This document shows, in pieces, positions 1-8,220 of a stretch of 40,907 nucleotides of DNA. The stretch spans positions 1 through 40,907 of the forward strand of contig CASEEM010000030.1 in the NCBI GenBank assembly GCA_949286985.1, written 5' to 3'. The notes under the pieces were generated by a model. It was given only the letters and a program-made list of their open reading frames with translations. It was not told the origin of the DNA and made no database searches. This DNA comes from an uncultured Eubacteriales bacterium. GTDB taxonomy: Bacteria > Bacillota > Clostridia > Peptostreptococcales > Anaerovoracaceae. Each line of letters starts with the position of its first letter. Position 1 is the first letter of the stretch. Position numbers and translations under genes: made by a program.

Positions 1-60
1 CCGGTCAGACCGGGAACGATTATTGACGTGCATTTTGCGCAGAGAAGCTTCCGAAGGTAA
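1..60 (+). CDS. C-terminal end of an unidentified protein (partial)
   Basis: Frame 1 is open from the window edge to a TAA at 58-60 and encodes 19 residues ending in a basic tail (RSFRR). It is followed at once by a rho-independent terminator, as expected for the end of a real + strand gene. The fragment is too short to assign to a family, and the reading frame could be chance. Confidence 0.45.
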   Translation, partial: PVRPGTIIDVHFAQRSFRR

Positions 61-101
61 AAAAATCCCGAACCTTCTCTAAAGGTTCGGGATTTTACTT
101 C
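61..101. terminator. Bidirectional rho-independent terminator
   Basis: A stem of AATCCCGAACCTT and AAGGTTCGGGATT encloses a short loop, with A residues before it and T residues after it. It therefore works in both directions, between the + strand gene ending at 60 and the minus-strand gene ending at 130. Confidence 0.85.
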
Positions 102-129
102 TTATAATGCAATCGTTCAGGGACCTCAC

Positions 130-891
130 TTACACGAACAGCTCCGCTTTCTTCGGCTCGGTGAGAAGCGCCCGCAGCTTTTCGATGCCGGCTTCATACG
201 CCTTCGGGTCATTGATCCTCGCATCAATCGGGCAGACGGCAATGCAGCGCATGCAGGAGATGCAGGAATTTTCGTCGATGACGGAGGCGTCTGCTTCGTC
301 GATGGCATGATTCGGGCATTCCGCAGCGCAGAGACCGCAGTTCGTGCATTCTTCGGTCGGATGAGGAATCATGCCGTGATCCGGGATCTCTTTGTACGGG
401 CGGTTGCCCGGGAGGTTGACCGGCGTATCGTCACCGCTCTCGAGCTTATCGCGGATGCGCTTTCCGAAGCTCTGAAGGATTTTTTCGTCTTCCGCGTTCG
501 GGCGTCCTGCCGCGAAGCAGCGGTAGATGGAATGCTCGGCAATGGCTGCTGCAGCAGCGACCGGCTTGCAGCTGATCTCCTCGGCGAGGTCCTTCATCTC
601 GAGGAGCGTGTCATCGAAGGCGCGGTTGCCGTAGACGCAGAGGAGGACGGCGCGAGCCCCGTTTCCTTTGATATGGCGAAGGCGCCTGGCGGCGAGCACC
701 GGGACGCGGCCGTAATACGACGGCAGAGCGATGACTGCGATATAATCGGCTGACAGTGTGATATCGGGAGTCTCCGTGCGGCAGAGGTCGACTTCGGTGA
801 TCGTGTGATCCTCACCGAGGGCGCGGACGATGATGTCCGCGGCGCGCTTCGTGCCGCCGGTCGGACTGAAATAGAGATATAAGATATTCAT
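130..891 (-). CDS. EFR1-type flavodoxin/4Fe-4S ferredoxin fusion
   Basis: This is probably a cytosolic electron-transfer protein of the EFR1 family. An N-terminal flavodoxin-like domain begins with an FMN phosphate-loop motif (FSPTGGT, near residues 8-14). Two C-terminal 4Fe-4S motifs follow: Cys182/185/188/192 and Cys210/213/216/220, numbered from the start chosen here. I chose the ATG at 891 because an AGAAAGG ribosome site lies six bases upstream; the adjacent ATG at 894 is also possible, and the longer frame to 918 lacks a site. It lies downstream of an alpha/beta hydrolase gene, about 57 bases away and probably cotranscribed. The redox partner is unknown. The pair is divergent from the allantoate genes, so a redox role beside the ureidoglycolate dehydrogenase step is possible but unproven. 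Confidence 0.85.
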   Translation of the reverse strand: MNILYLYFSPTGGTKRAADIIVRALGEDHTITEVDLCRTETPDITLSADYIAVIALPSYYGRVPVLAARRLRHIKGNGARAVLLCVYGNRAFDDTLLEMKDLAEEISCKPVAAAAAIAEHSIYRCFAAGRPNAEDEKILQSFGKRIRDKLESGDDTPVNLPGNRPYKEIPDHGMIPHPTEECTNCGLCAAECPNHAIDEADASVIDENSCISCMRCIAVCPIDARINDPKAYEAGIEKLRALLTEPKKAELFV

Positions 892-948
892 CATTTTCCT
901 TTCTGCATTTGGAAGCAAGCGGTGCGCAGGGGCGCAGCGCTTTTTTCG

Positions 949-1794
949 TTAATCGAGGTGTTCGTTCAAGAAGGCGACGCTCTTCTCGAGGAGCTTCGCG
1001 GTGAACGGGTCCTCGGTATCGCGGTCGAAGTCGTGGAGCGGTGCGACCGCGATCATCGTCTCCGGGTGATATTTGGCCTGAAGGGCGCGGAATTCTTCAT
1101 ACGGGACATCGGTGTCGCCCGTGCTGTGGGCGGCGAAGAGGGGTGCGCCGAGCGAATCGGCCAGGCGAAGTGTGTAATCGCGATAGAAGTATTTGTCGCG
1201 TCCTTCGTAGATGAGGTCCTTCCAGCGTCCCTGCTGACGCGCGTAGATATAGCGGTCGTAGTAGGTATCCAGCGGGGCGTCGCAGAACGGCGCTTCATGT
1301 TCGTCCGGGAGGCAGGACTCCGGGACGGCCGGGAACTGCATGTAATAAGCAGACGGCGTCTCGAACCATTGATCGGTCAGGAAGCCGTATCCGTAATAGG
1401 AGAGGATGCCGGAAGGCTTATGCGGGAGCTTGCCGGAGGCTGCGGCGAGGAGCATGAGGTAGGCGCCGGCCGAGCGTCCGAAGAGGAAGTACGGGAGATC
1501 CCGGTTCTCTTCTGTGACTTCCCGTACAGCATCGAGGACGGCCTCGAGAATGCCGTCCAGCTTGATGGTCGGTGCCATCGGATAATCGATGGCGGCGATG
1601 CGGAAGCCGGCCTCGGTGAAGGTCTTGAGGTGGAGCTCCGGGAGGTCTTCGCGTTCGCCGTAGAGGAGTCCGCCGCCGTGGCAGTAGATGAGGAGTGCAC
1701 GGGTAGGGACGGCGTCGTCGCCGTAGTAGGTGACTTTTCGTTCATAAGGGAATGCGTCCGTGAGAGGGAGCGCTTCGGTTGTGACAGAATACAT
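949..1794 (-). CDS. Alpha/beta hydrolase (HSL/esterase-like)
   Basis: The protein has 281 residues from the ATG at 1794, which sits five bases after an ACGGAGG ribosome site; the longer frame to 1842 lacks one. Family features are an HGGG oxyanion-hole motif near residue 39, a GRSAG nucleophile elbow with Ser108, and a likely acid/histidine pair in GDTDVP (Asp near 229) and PLHDFD (His near 254). These match the hormone-sensitive-lipase/carboxylesterase branch of alpha/beta hydrolases. No signal peptide is seen, so it is probably cytosolic. The substrate cannot be predicted. It is the first gene of a minus-strand pair with the EFR1 gene and is divergent from allE. Confidence 0.85.
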   Translation of the reverse strand: MYSVTTEALPLTDAFPYERKVTYYGDDAVPTRALLIYCHGGGLLYGEREDLPELHLKTFTEAGFRIAAIDYPMAPTIKLDGILEAVLDAVREVTEENRDLPYFLFGRSAGAYLMLLAAASGKLPHKPSGILSYYGYGFLTDQWFETPSAYYMQFPAVPESCLPDEHEAPFCDAPLDTYYDRYIYARQQGRWKDLIYEGRDKYFYRDYTLRLADSLGAPLFAAHSTGDTDVPYEEFRALQAKYHPETMIAVAPLHDFDRDTEDPFTAKLLEKSVAFLNEHLD

Positions 1795-1942
1795 AAATGC
1801 CTCCGTGTGAATGGGTTGAAATTTTACACAAAAAATATTCAAAAGGATTGAAAATTTTTAATGGATTATATAAATCCGCCGGCGGCGAACCGCAAGTATA
1901 AAATCTTCAAAATCCTTGATAGTAGTGATAGATGTTTTCGCT

Positions 1943-2036
1943 TGACATTATACAACATTATCGGTTTTTATGTCTTGCAAAAGTGGTTGAAAGGTGTAAA
2001 ATAATCAGTGTAAAAATAGGTTGAACGCTTACAGGC
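1943..2036 (+). promoter_or_regulatory. Putative allE promoter region with repeated GTGTAAAA motifs
   Basis: The 278-base gap between the divergent hydrolase and allE is AT-rich. On the + strand, TTGCAA (about 1975) followed after 16 bases by TAAAAT is a plausible promoter, and a TTGACA at 1943 is another possible -35. GTGTAAAA occurs twice in direct orientation here, and a third copy (GTGTAAAAT) lies on the minus strand just ahead of the hydrolase gene. The copies could be operator half-sites or simply -10-like sequence. Confidence 0.4.
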
Positions 2037-2072
2037 GTGTCAATGGTATTATCAGGAAGAGAGGCTATACTA

Positions 2073-2858
2073 ATGAGTTATTTGAACAACGTTACGGGAC
2101 TTAGAGAATCCCTTCTTTCGACCCGATCGGTCTACAAGAAGGAGAACTTCGTTATCCTTGAGCCGGACGGCATCGTCAAGAATGCGATTCCGGGATATGA
2201 GAACTGTGACACGACGATCCTCGGTTCGCCGGAGATGGGCGCTTCGTTCGCAGATTACATTTCGACGGTTCATCCGGGCGGCAAGAACGAGTCTCTCGGC
2301 GGCAGCGGCATTGAGACCTTCCTTTATGTCATCAACGGCAGCCTGAAGGTCAAGAATGCAGATGAGGATGTCACCCTGACGGAGGGCGGCTACTTCTTCT
2401 CGCCGGCTGACAAGGCTCTCTGCTTCCTCAACGACACGGACGAGGACGCATTCATCTACATCTACAGAAGAAGATACCTCCCGCTCGAGGGTCAGGAAGC
2501 TCACACGGTTGTCGGCAACAGCAACGAGATGGAGTGGAACGAGTATGAAGGCATGCACAACTGCCACAGCAAGGACCTCCTCCCGGCCGGCAGCGACTTC
2601 GGCTTCGATATGAACATGCACATCCTCAAGTTCATGCCGGGTGCTTCTCACGGATACATCGAGACGCACATTCAGGAGCACGGTATGTACTTCCTCCAGG
2701 GCAAGGGTATGTACAGACTGAATGACGAGTGGATCCCGCTCCAGAAGGGCGACTACGTGTTCATGGATTCCTATGTTCCGCAGGCTTGCTACGGCGTAGG
2801 TACGGAGGACTTCATCTACATCTATTCGAAGGATTGCAACAGAGACGTCGTTCTCTAA
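2073..2858 (+). CDS. allE: (S)-ureidoglycine aminohydrolase
   Basis: This enzyme releases ammonia from (S)-ureidoglycine to give (S)-ureidoglycolate, the second step after allantoate. The 261-residue bicupin protein closely resembles E. coli AllE (YlbA): both begin M-x-YLNNVTG and end YIYSKDCNRDV. The Mn-binding pattern of the family is present as Glu197, His199, His203 and Gln237. I chose the ATG at 2073 because it matches the family N-terminus and has GAGAGG eight bases upstream; an in-frame start at 2037 is less likely. It is the first gene of the allantoate cluster. Confidence 0.96.
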   Translation: MSYLNNVTGLRESLLSTRSVYKKENFVILEPDGIVKNAIPGYENCDTTILGSPEMGASFADYISTVHPGGKNESLGGSGIETFLYVINGSLKVKNADEDVTLTEGGYFFSPADKALCFLNDTDEDAFIYIYRRRYLPLEGQEAHTVVGNSNEMEWNEYEGMHNCHSKDLLPAGSDFGFDMNMHILKFMPGASHGYIETHIQEHGMYFLQGKGMYRLNDEWIPLQKGDYVFMDSYVPQACYGVGTEDFIYIYSKDCNRDVVL

Positions 2859-2878
2859 ATCCGAAACAGGCGCTTACA

Positions 2879-2909
2879 TACGGACGGGTCCATCGCGGGC
2901 CTGTCCGTA
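2879..2909 (+). terminator. Long intercistronic hairpin after allE
   Basis: A 13-bp stem (2879-2891 with 2897-2909, including two G-U pairs) closes a 5-base loop 20 bases after the allE stop codon. No T-tract follows, so it may be an mRNA processing or stabilising structure rather than a true terminator. Confidence 0.5.
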
Positions 2910-2943
2910 CCTATCGTAACAGGATTTATTCATGACAGCGAGG

Positions 2944-2986
2944 AAAAGCGCGACGCCGGAGACGGCGGGGAGCGTCGCTTTTCTTT
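2944..2986 (+). terminator. Terminator between allE and allD
   Basis: AAAAGC pairs with GCTTTT and GACGC pairs with GCGTC around an inner CCG-GAGA-CGG hairpin, and the sequence runs into TTTTCTTT. This would end or attenuate allE transcription before allD. Confidence 0.7.
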
Positions 2987-3020
2987 GAAATAACAGTAAT
3001 TATCACAGGAGGAACAACAA

Positions 3021-4073
3021 GTGAAATTATCGAGAGAAGAACTCAAGGGTCTCATGAAGAACAAGCTCATGCAGGCCGGTCTTCATGAAGGAGATGCTGA
3101 GACGACTTCGGAGATTCTCACCTGGGCGCACGAGCGCGGCTATTATTCGCACGGTGCGGTTCGCGTAGAGTATTACAGCGAGCGTATCTATAAGGGCGGA
3201 ATCACGACGGAACCGAACATCGTCTGGAACCAGACGGGCCCGTGCTCCGGTATTCTCGACGGAGATAACGGTATCGGATTCACGGTCGCGAAGATGGGTA
3301 TGGAGAAGGCTATCGAGATGGCGAAGGAGAACGGTGTCGCTATCGTCGGTATGGCGAACCTCTCCCACAGCGGTTCGATCGGCTACTACACGGAGATGGC
3401 TGCAAAGGAAGGCCTCCTCGCGATCTCCTTCTGCCAGTCTGACCCAATGGCTGTTCCTTACGGCGGTGCAGAGCCTTATTACGGCACGAACCCGATTTCG
3501 TTCGCTGCTCCGACGGCAGACGACAGAGACGTTGTCTTCGACATGGCAACGACGGTTCAGGCTTGGGGCAAGATCCTCGATAAGCGTTCGAAGCATCAGG
3601 AGATTCCGGCAGACTGGGCTGTTGACGAAGACGGAGCTCCGGTCACGGACCCGAATAAGGTCAACGCACTCAATCCGATTGCAGGAGCGAAGGGCTACGG
3701 TCTCATGATGATGGTCGACGTCTTCTCCGGTATTCTCCTCGGCGTACCGTTCGGCGGCCACGTCAGCTCGATGTACCATGACCTCTCGGAGGGCAGAAGA
3801 CTCGGACAGATGCACATCGTCATCGATCCGGAGAGATTCGTCGGCGCCGAGAAGTTCAAGGAGACGATGTCGGCATGCATCGATGAGATCGGTCAGATCA
3901 AGCCGGCTCCGGGATTTGACAAGGTCAACTATCCGGGTGAGCGTTCGGTCGCAAGAATGAAGAAGGCTTATGAGTCGGGCGGCATCGATGTTGTCGATGA
4001 GTTGGTCGATTATCTCAAGAGCGACAAGATCTGGATCAAGAGCTACGATCACCTGAATCGTTTCGCAGAGTAA
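3021..4073 (+). CDS. allD: Ureidoglycolate dehydrogenase (NAD+)
   Basis: This enzyme oxidises (S)-ureidoglycolate to oxalurate with NAD and belongs to the LDH2/malate-dehydrogenase-like family, not the classical Rossmann dehydrogenases. The 350-residue protein matches E. coli AllD through long stretches, including SHGAVRVEYY near residue 42, HSG-x-I near 116, CQSDPM, GGAE-x-YYGTNP, FDMATTVQAWGK, GPKGYGLMMM-like GAKGYGLMMM and the C-terminal PAPGF-x-x-V-x-YPG. Translation starts at a GTG with AGGAGG eight bases upstream. Its product is the substrate for the next gene. Confidence 0.97.
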   Translation: MKLSREELKGLMKNKLMQAGLHEGDAETTSEILTWAHERGYYSHGAVRVEYYSERIYKGGITTEPNIVWNQTGPCSGILDGDNGIGFTVAKMGMEKAIEMAKENGVAIVGMANLSHSGSIGYYTEMAAKEGLLAISFCQSDPMAVPYGGAEPYYGTNPISFAAPTADDRDVVFDMATTVQAWGKILDKRSKHQEIPADWAVDEDGAPVTDPNKVNALNPIAGAKGYGLMMMVDVFSGILLGVPFGGHVSSMYHDLSEGRRLGQMHIVIDPERFVGAEKFKETMSACIDEIGQIKPAPGFDKVNYPGERSVARMKKAYESGGIDVVDELVDYLKSDKIWIKSYDHLNRFAE

Positions 4074-4098
4074 TCGAATTCATCGAGGAATTCAAAGC

Positions 4099-4117
4099 GA
4101 AACCGAAGGTTTCTTTT
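4099..4117 (+). terminator. Weak terminator-like hairpin after allD
   Basis: GAAACC and GGTTTC form a 6-bp stem with a 3-base loop, followed by TTTT. It lies 25 bases after allD and just before the ribosome site of the next gene. It is probably leaky. Confidence 0.45.
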
Positions 4118-4145
4118 ACATAAGTATCGATAAGAAGGAGTAAAT

Positions 4146-7100
4146 ATGCTTAGAACCATCGTTAAAGAAGGCAGCTATCATGACTCCGTTACGCTGATGC
4201 TTCTCACGAATGCCGTTTCGACGGTTGAGGGCGTCAACAAGGTATCCATCATGATGGCAACGCCGGCGAACAAGGACATCTTCAAGCAGAGCGGTCTTGA
4301 GACGGAAGAGCTGCTCGCAGCAACGGCGAATGACATGGTCGTCGTTGCGGATGTCGAGGATGAGAGCGTTCTCGATGTTCTCATGGAGCAGGTGGACGAG
4401 TATTTCGTCAAGGACGCTGCCGGCAAGACGGCAGAGCAGGGCGAGCAGGTTGCGAAGTCCTGGGATCAGGCGCTGGCGCAGATGCCGGATGCTAACCTCG
4501 CTGTCATCTCCATTCCGGGAGCTTATGCAGCGCTCGAGGCCGATCGCGCACTCGACAATGATATGAACGTCTTCATGTTCTCCGATAATGTTACGATCGA
4601 GGACGAGAAGAAGCTGAAGGATAAGGCACATGAGAAGGGCCTTGTCGTCATGGGACCGGACTGTGGTACGGGTATCATCCAGAGCGTTCCTATCGCCTTC
4701 ACGAACACGGTTAATCCGGGTTCGATCGGCATCATCGGCGCTTCCGGCACGGGTATCCAGGAGCTCACGACGATCATCGACCGTCTCGGCGAGGGTGTTG
4801 TCAACGCCATCGGAACGGGCGGAAGAGACCTCTCGGCAGAGGTCGGCGGAACGACCATGATGGATGTCATCGATGCCATGGAGCAGGATCAGACCGTCAA
4901 GGTTCTCGTCGTCATCTCGAAGCCGCCGGCCCAGGAGGTTCGCGACAAGATCTCGGCAAGACTTCGTGTCTGCAAGAAGCCGGTCGTCTGCCTCTTCCTC
5001 GGAGAGAAGCCTGCTTATTATGAAGAGGGCTTCTATCAGACGTACACGCTCGACGAGTGCGCTCGTCTGGCTGTCAGCCTCGTCAGAGGTCAGAAGGTTG
5101 AGGAGGGTCATGTAGACTGCGACCGCAGCGCCTTCTTCAAGCCGGAAGACAAGAAGACCATCAAGGGTTACTACTCCGGCGGTACGCTGGCAGGTGAGGC
5201 GGCAATGCTCATGAAGGAAGCCATGAACCTTAGCAATAATGCTCATGAGGAAGGCTTCAAGCTCAATGCGAACGGCAATGTCGTCATCGACCTCGGTGAT
5301 GATATCTATACGCAGGGCAAGCCGCATCCGATGATCGACCCGACCAAGCGTGTCGAGTGCATGAAGGAAGCAGCCGATGATCCGTCGACGGGCGTCATCC
5401 TCTTCGATGTCGTTCTCGGCTACGGTTCGCACGAGGACATGGCGGGAGCACTCATCCCGACTGTCAAGGAGCTTCAGGAGAAGGCTGCCAAGGAGAACCG
5501 CAAGCTCTTCTTCGTCGCTACGGTCTGCGGTACGAGAAGCGACTTCCAGGGCTACGATGAGTCGGTCAAGAAGCTGCAGGATGCAGGCGTCATCGTCGCA
5601 GAGACGAATATGCTCGCTGTTAAGACGGCCATCGAGGCTGTCGGTTATGAGGTCACCTTCGAGGAGAAGGAGATCCGCCCGAAGGAGGCCAGCGATTATA
5701 AGCCGGCAGAGCCGTCGGAGAAGCTGGTCGCCATGCTCAAGAATAAGCCGAAGGTCATCAACATCGGCCTTAAGAGCTTCGCAGAGGTTACGGCGAAGTT
5801 CGGCTGCGACGTCGTTCAGTATGACTGGATGCCGCCGGCCGGCGGAGACATCACGCTCATCAAGGCGCTGAACTTCATCCGCAACTATGAGGGCTTCGAC
5901 ATCGATGAGGAGAACCGCAAGGTGATCTCGAAGGTCGTCGCTGCTCAGCCGGTTCTGAAGGACAACGTCCCGGCAATGGATGTCATTCCGCAGCTCAACG
6001 AGAACAACGGCAAGGTCATTCTCCATGCAGGTCCGCCGATTGAATACAAGGATATGCCGGCAACGGTTCAGGGTTCTTGCGTCGGTGCGGTTCTCTTTGA
6101 GGAGTGGGCCGACAACGAGGCAGACGCTCGCAAGCTGCTCGAGTCCGGTGAGATCAAGTTCATCCCATGCCACCACTGTAACGCAGTAGGCCCGATGGGC
6201 GGAATCACGACGCAGCACATGCCGGTCTTCGTCGTTCAGAACGAGACGGACGGCAACTACGCTTACTGCCAGATGAACGAAGGTATCGGTAAGGTCCTCC
6301 GCTTCGGTGCTTACTCCGAGGAGGTCGTTACGAGACTTCGCTGGATGAGAGATGTCCTCGGCCCGACGCTGGGCAAGGCGCTCCGCTCCATGGAGGGCGG
6401 GCTCGCTGTCAATCCGCTGATTGCCAAGGCTATCGCGATGGGCGATGAGTTCCACCAGAGAAATATCGCTGCTTCGCTCTGCTTCCTCAAGGAGATGGCT
6501 CCAATCATCACGAAACTCGACATCACGGAGAAGGATCGTTATGACGTCATCAAGTTCCTCTCGGATACGGATCAGTTCTTCCTGAACATCATGATGGCAA
6601 GCGGTAAGGCTATCATGGACGGTGCTCGCATGCACAAGGAAGGCACCGTCGTTACGGCGATGTGCCGCAACGGCGTCAACTTCGGTATCCGTATCGCAGG
6701 TATGGGCGATGAGTGGTTCACGGGTCCGGTCAACACGCCGCAGGGCCTCTACTTCACCGGCTATGACGGTGAGGATGCTTGCCCGGATATCGGCGACAGC
6801 GCCATCACGGAGACGGTCGGTGTCGGCGGTATGGCTATGATCGCAGCTCCTGCCGTTACGCGCTTCGTCGGAGCAGGCGGCTTCGAGGATGCAGTACGCA
6901 CGAGCACGGAGATGACGGAGATCACAATCGATCACAACCCGAATTACATCATTCCGAACTGGAGCTTCAAGGGCACCTGCCTCGGTATCGATGCACGTCT
7001 CGTCGTCGAGAAGCAGATCACCCCGGTCATCAACACGGGTATCGCTCATAAGATCGCCGGCTTCGGACAGATCGGTGCGGGTACGGTCCATCCGCCGCTC

Positions 7101-7157
7101 GAGGCCTTTGAGAAGGCTGTCCTCGCTTACGCGAAGAAGCTCGGCTTTGAGGCATAA
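4146..7157 (+). CDS. fdrA: FdrA–YlbE fusion, oxamate carbamoyltransferase candidate (AllF–AllG)
   Basis: This protein is predicted to cleave oxalurate with phosphate to oxamate and carbamoyl phosphate. In E. coli that activity needs allF (fdrA), allG (ylbE) and allH (ylbF). Residues 1 to about 510 are FdrA-like, with succinyl-CoA-ligase-type motifs (MGPDCGTGI near 169-177 and IGIIGASGTG near 194-203). A linker runs to about 532. Residues 533-1003 are YlbE-like (DUF1116), with FIPCHHCNAVGPMGG near 672-686. The 1003 residues are about the sum of the separate E. coli proteins (roughly 555 and 419), so both halves look complete and no room remains for AllH. AAGGAG lies five bases before the ATG. 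The genes on either side supply the substrate and consume carbamoyl phosphate, which supports the assignment. The catalytic residues are not known to me. Confidence 0.88.
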   Translation: MLRTIVKEGSYHDSVTLMLLTNAVSTVEGVNKVSIMMATPANKDIFKQSGLETEELLAATANDMVVVADVEDESVLDVLMEQVDEYFVKDAAGKTAEQGEQVAKSWDQALAQMPDANLAVISIPGAYAALEADRALDNDMNVFMFSDNVTIEDEKKLKDKAHEKGLVVMGPDCGTGIIQSVPIAFTNTVNPGSIGIIGASGTGIQELTTIIDRLGEGVVNAIGTGGRDLSAEVGGTTMMDVIDAMEQDQTVKVLVVISKPPAQEVRDKISARLRVCKKPVVCLFLGEKPAYYEEGFYQTYTLDECARLAVSLVRGQKVEEGHVDCDRSAFFKPEDKKTIKGYYSGGTLAGEAAMLMKEAMNLSNNAHEEGFKLNANGNVVIDLGDDIYTQGKPHPMIDPTKRVECMKEAADDPSTGVILFDVVLGYGSHEDMAGALIPTVKELQEKAAKENRKLFFVATVCGTRSDFQGYDESVKKLQDAGVIVAETNMLAVKTAIEAVGYEVTFEEKEIRPKEASDYKPAEPSEKLVAMLKNKPKVINIGLKSFAEVTAKFGCDVVQYDWMPPAGGDITLIKALNFIRNYEGFDIDEENRKVISKVVAAQPVLKDNVPAMDVIPQLNENNGKVILHAGPPIEYKDMPATVQGSCVGAVLFEEWADNEADARKLLESGEIKFIPCHHCNAVGPMGGITTQHMPVFVVQNETDGNYAYCQMNEGIGKVLRFGAYSEEVVTRLRWMRDVLGPTLGKALRSMEGGLAVNPLIAKAIAMGDEFHQRNIAASLCFLKEMAPIITKLDITEKDRYDVIKFLSDTDQFFLNIMMASGKAIMDGARMHKEGTVVTAMCRNGVNFGIRIAGMGDEWFTGPVNTPQGLYFTGYDGEDACPDIGDSAITETVGVGGMAMIAAPAVTRFVGAGGFEDAVRTSTEMTEITIDHNPNYIIPNWSFKGTCLGIDARLVVEKQITPVINTGIAHKIAGFGQIGAGTVHPPLEAFEKAVLAYAKKLGFEA

Positions 7158-7180
7158 GAACAATCACAGATAGGGAGAAC

Positions 7181-7216
7181 AGCGGTGCCTTCTTGCGGGA
7201 CGGCACCGCTTTTCCT
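7181..7216 (+). terminator. Terminator between the fdrA–ylbE fusion and carbamate kinase
   Basis: AGCGGTGCC (7181-7189) pairs with GGCACCGCT (7202-7210), followed by a T-rich run. It ends only 20 bases before the kinase start codon, so kinase expression depends on readthrough or processing. Confidence 0.8.
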
Positions 7217-7236
7217 TCATAAGGAGTAAACATCAT

Positions 7237-8169
7237 ATGGCTAAGAAAATTGTAATCGCACTCGGCGGAAACGCGCTGGGTAATACGGTAGATGAGCAGC
7301 GTGAAGCGGTAGCGCATACCGCGAAGGTCATCGTCGACCTCATCGAAGAGGGTCACGAGCTCATCGTCACGCACGGAAACGGACCGCAGGTCGGCATGAT
7401 TCAGAATGCCATGGACGCTCTCGCTCTGACGAACGACGGTTACGGCGCTGTTCCGCTGCCGACGAGCGTTGCCATGAGCCAGGGCTATATCGGCATCGAC
7501 CTTCAGAATGCTATCAAGTATGAACTCTATGCTCGCGGCATCGACAAGAAGGTTTCGACGGTCATCTCGCAGACGATCGTCGACAAGAACGATGAAGCGT
7601 TCAAGAACCCGACGAAGCCGATCGGTCGCTTCCTGACGAAGGAAGAGGCTGACGAGCTGGCTGCACAGGGCGTCGCTGTTGCCGAGGATTCGAACCGCGG
7701 CTACCGCAAGGTCGTCGCTTCGCCGATGCCGCTTCGCATCTGCGAGCTCGGCACGATCCGCACGCTTTCGGAGGCAGGCCACGTCGTTATTTGCTGCGGA
7801 GGCGGCGGTATTCCGGTCTTCAATGAGGACGGCAAGCTGGTCGGCGCTTCGGCGGTTATCGACAAGGATAATGCGAGCAGCCTCCTCGCCAGAGAGTTCG
7901 GCGCAGATTATCTCGTCATCCTGACGGCTGTCGAGAAGGTCGCCATCAACTTCGGGAAGGAGAACCAGGAGTGGCTCTCGGATCTCTCGGTCGAGCAGGC
8001 TCGTCAGTACATCGCTGAAGAGCAGTTCGCGAAGGGCTCGATGCTTCCGAAGGTTGAAGCAGCCATCCGCTTCGCAGAGTCGGGTGAGGGACGCAATGCG
8101 CTCATCACGCTCCTCGAGAAGGCGAAGGAAGGTATTAACGGGGAGACCGGTACGGTTATCCACGCATAA
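7237..8169 (+). CDS. arcC: Carbamate kinase
   Basis: Carbamate kinase transfers phosphate from carbamoyl phosphate to ADP, giving ATP, ammonia and CO2. The 310 residues are the normal family length. Motifs of the amino-acid-kinase fold are present: ALGGNAL near residues 8-14, HGNGPQVG near 48, and the nucleotide-site segment CCGGGGIPV near 185. The gene is equivalent by position to E. coli allK (ybcF), which acts with oxamate carbamoyltransferase, so here it is probably the energy-yielding last step of allantoate use rather than part of an arginine deiminase route. AAGGAG lies ten bases before the ATG. Confidence 0.97.
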   Translation: MAKKIVIALGGNALGNTVDEQREAVAHTAKVIVDLIEEGHELIVTHGNGPQVGMIQNAMDALALTNDGYGAVPLPTSVAMSQGYIGIDLQNAIKYELYARGIDKKVSTVISQTIVDKNDEAFKNPTKPIGRFLTKEEADELAAQGVAVAEDSNRGYRKVVASPMPLRICELGTIRTLSEAGHVVICCGGGGIPVFNEDGKLVGASAVIDKDNASSLLAREFGADYLVILTAVEKVAINFGKENQEWLSDLSVEQARQYIAEEQFAKGSMLPKVEAAIRFAESGEGRNALITLLEKAKEGINGETGTVIHA

Positions 8170-8220
8170 GAGCATCAAAGCATAAAAGCATAAACAGTTA
8201 AACGCATAGAAAGGCTGATC

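Noticed and set aside
892..918. Longer start for the EFR1 gene at 918
   Set aside because: The ribosome site AGAAAGG lies inside this extension, so initiation is at 891 or 894.
4116..7163. A 1015-codon open frame antisense to the fdrA–ylbE fusion, with similar long antisense frames over allD, allC, phoH, ppdK, glyS, uraA and the 35-37 kb region
   Set aside because: They mirror well-supported genes and have low-complexity, Arg/Asp/Leu-rich translations without family motifs. Strong codon bias in the real genes removes stop codons on the other strand.
8170..8220. Short AAGCATAAA-like repeats before the permease gene
   Set aside because: There are only a few imperfect copies in a 51-base AT-rich spacer and no larger structure, so not worth calling a repeat element.
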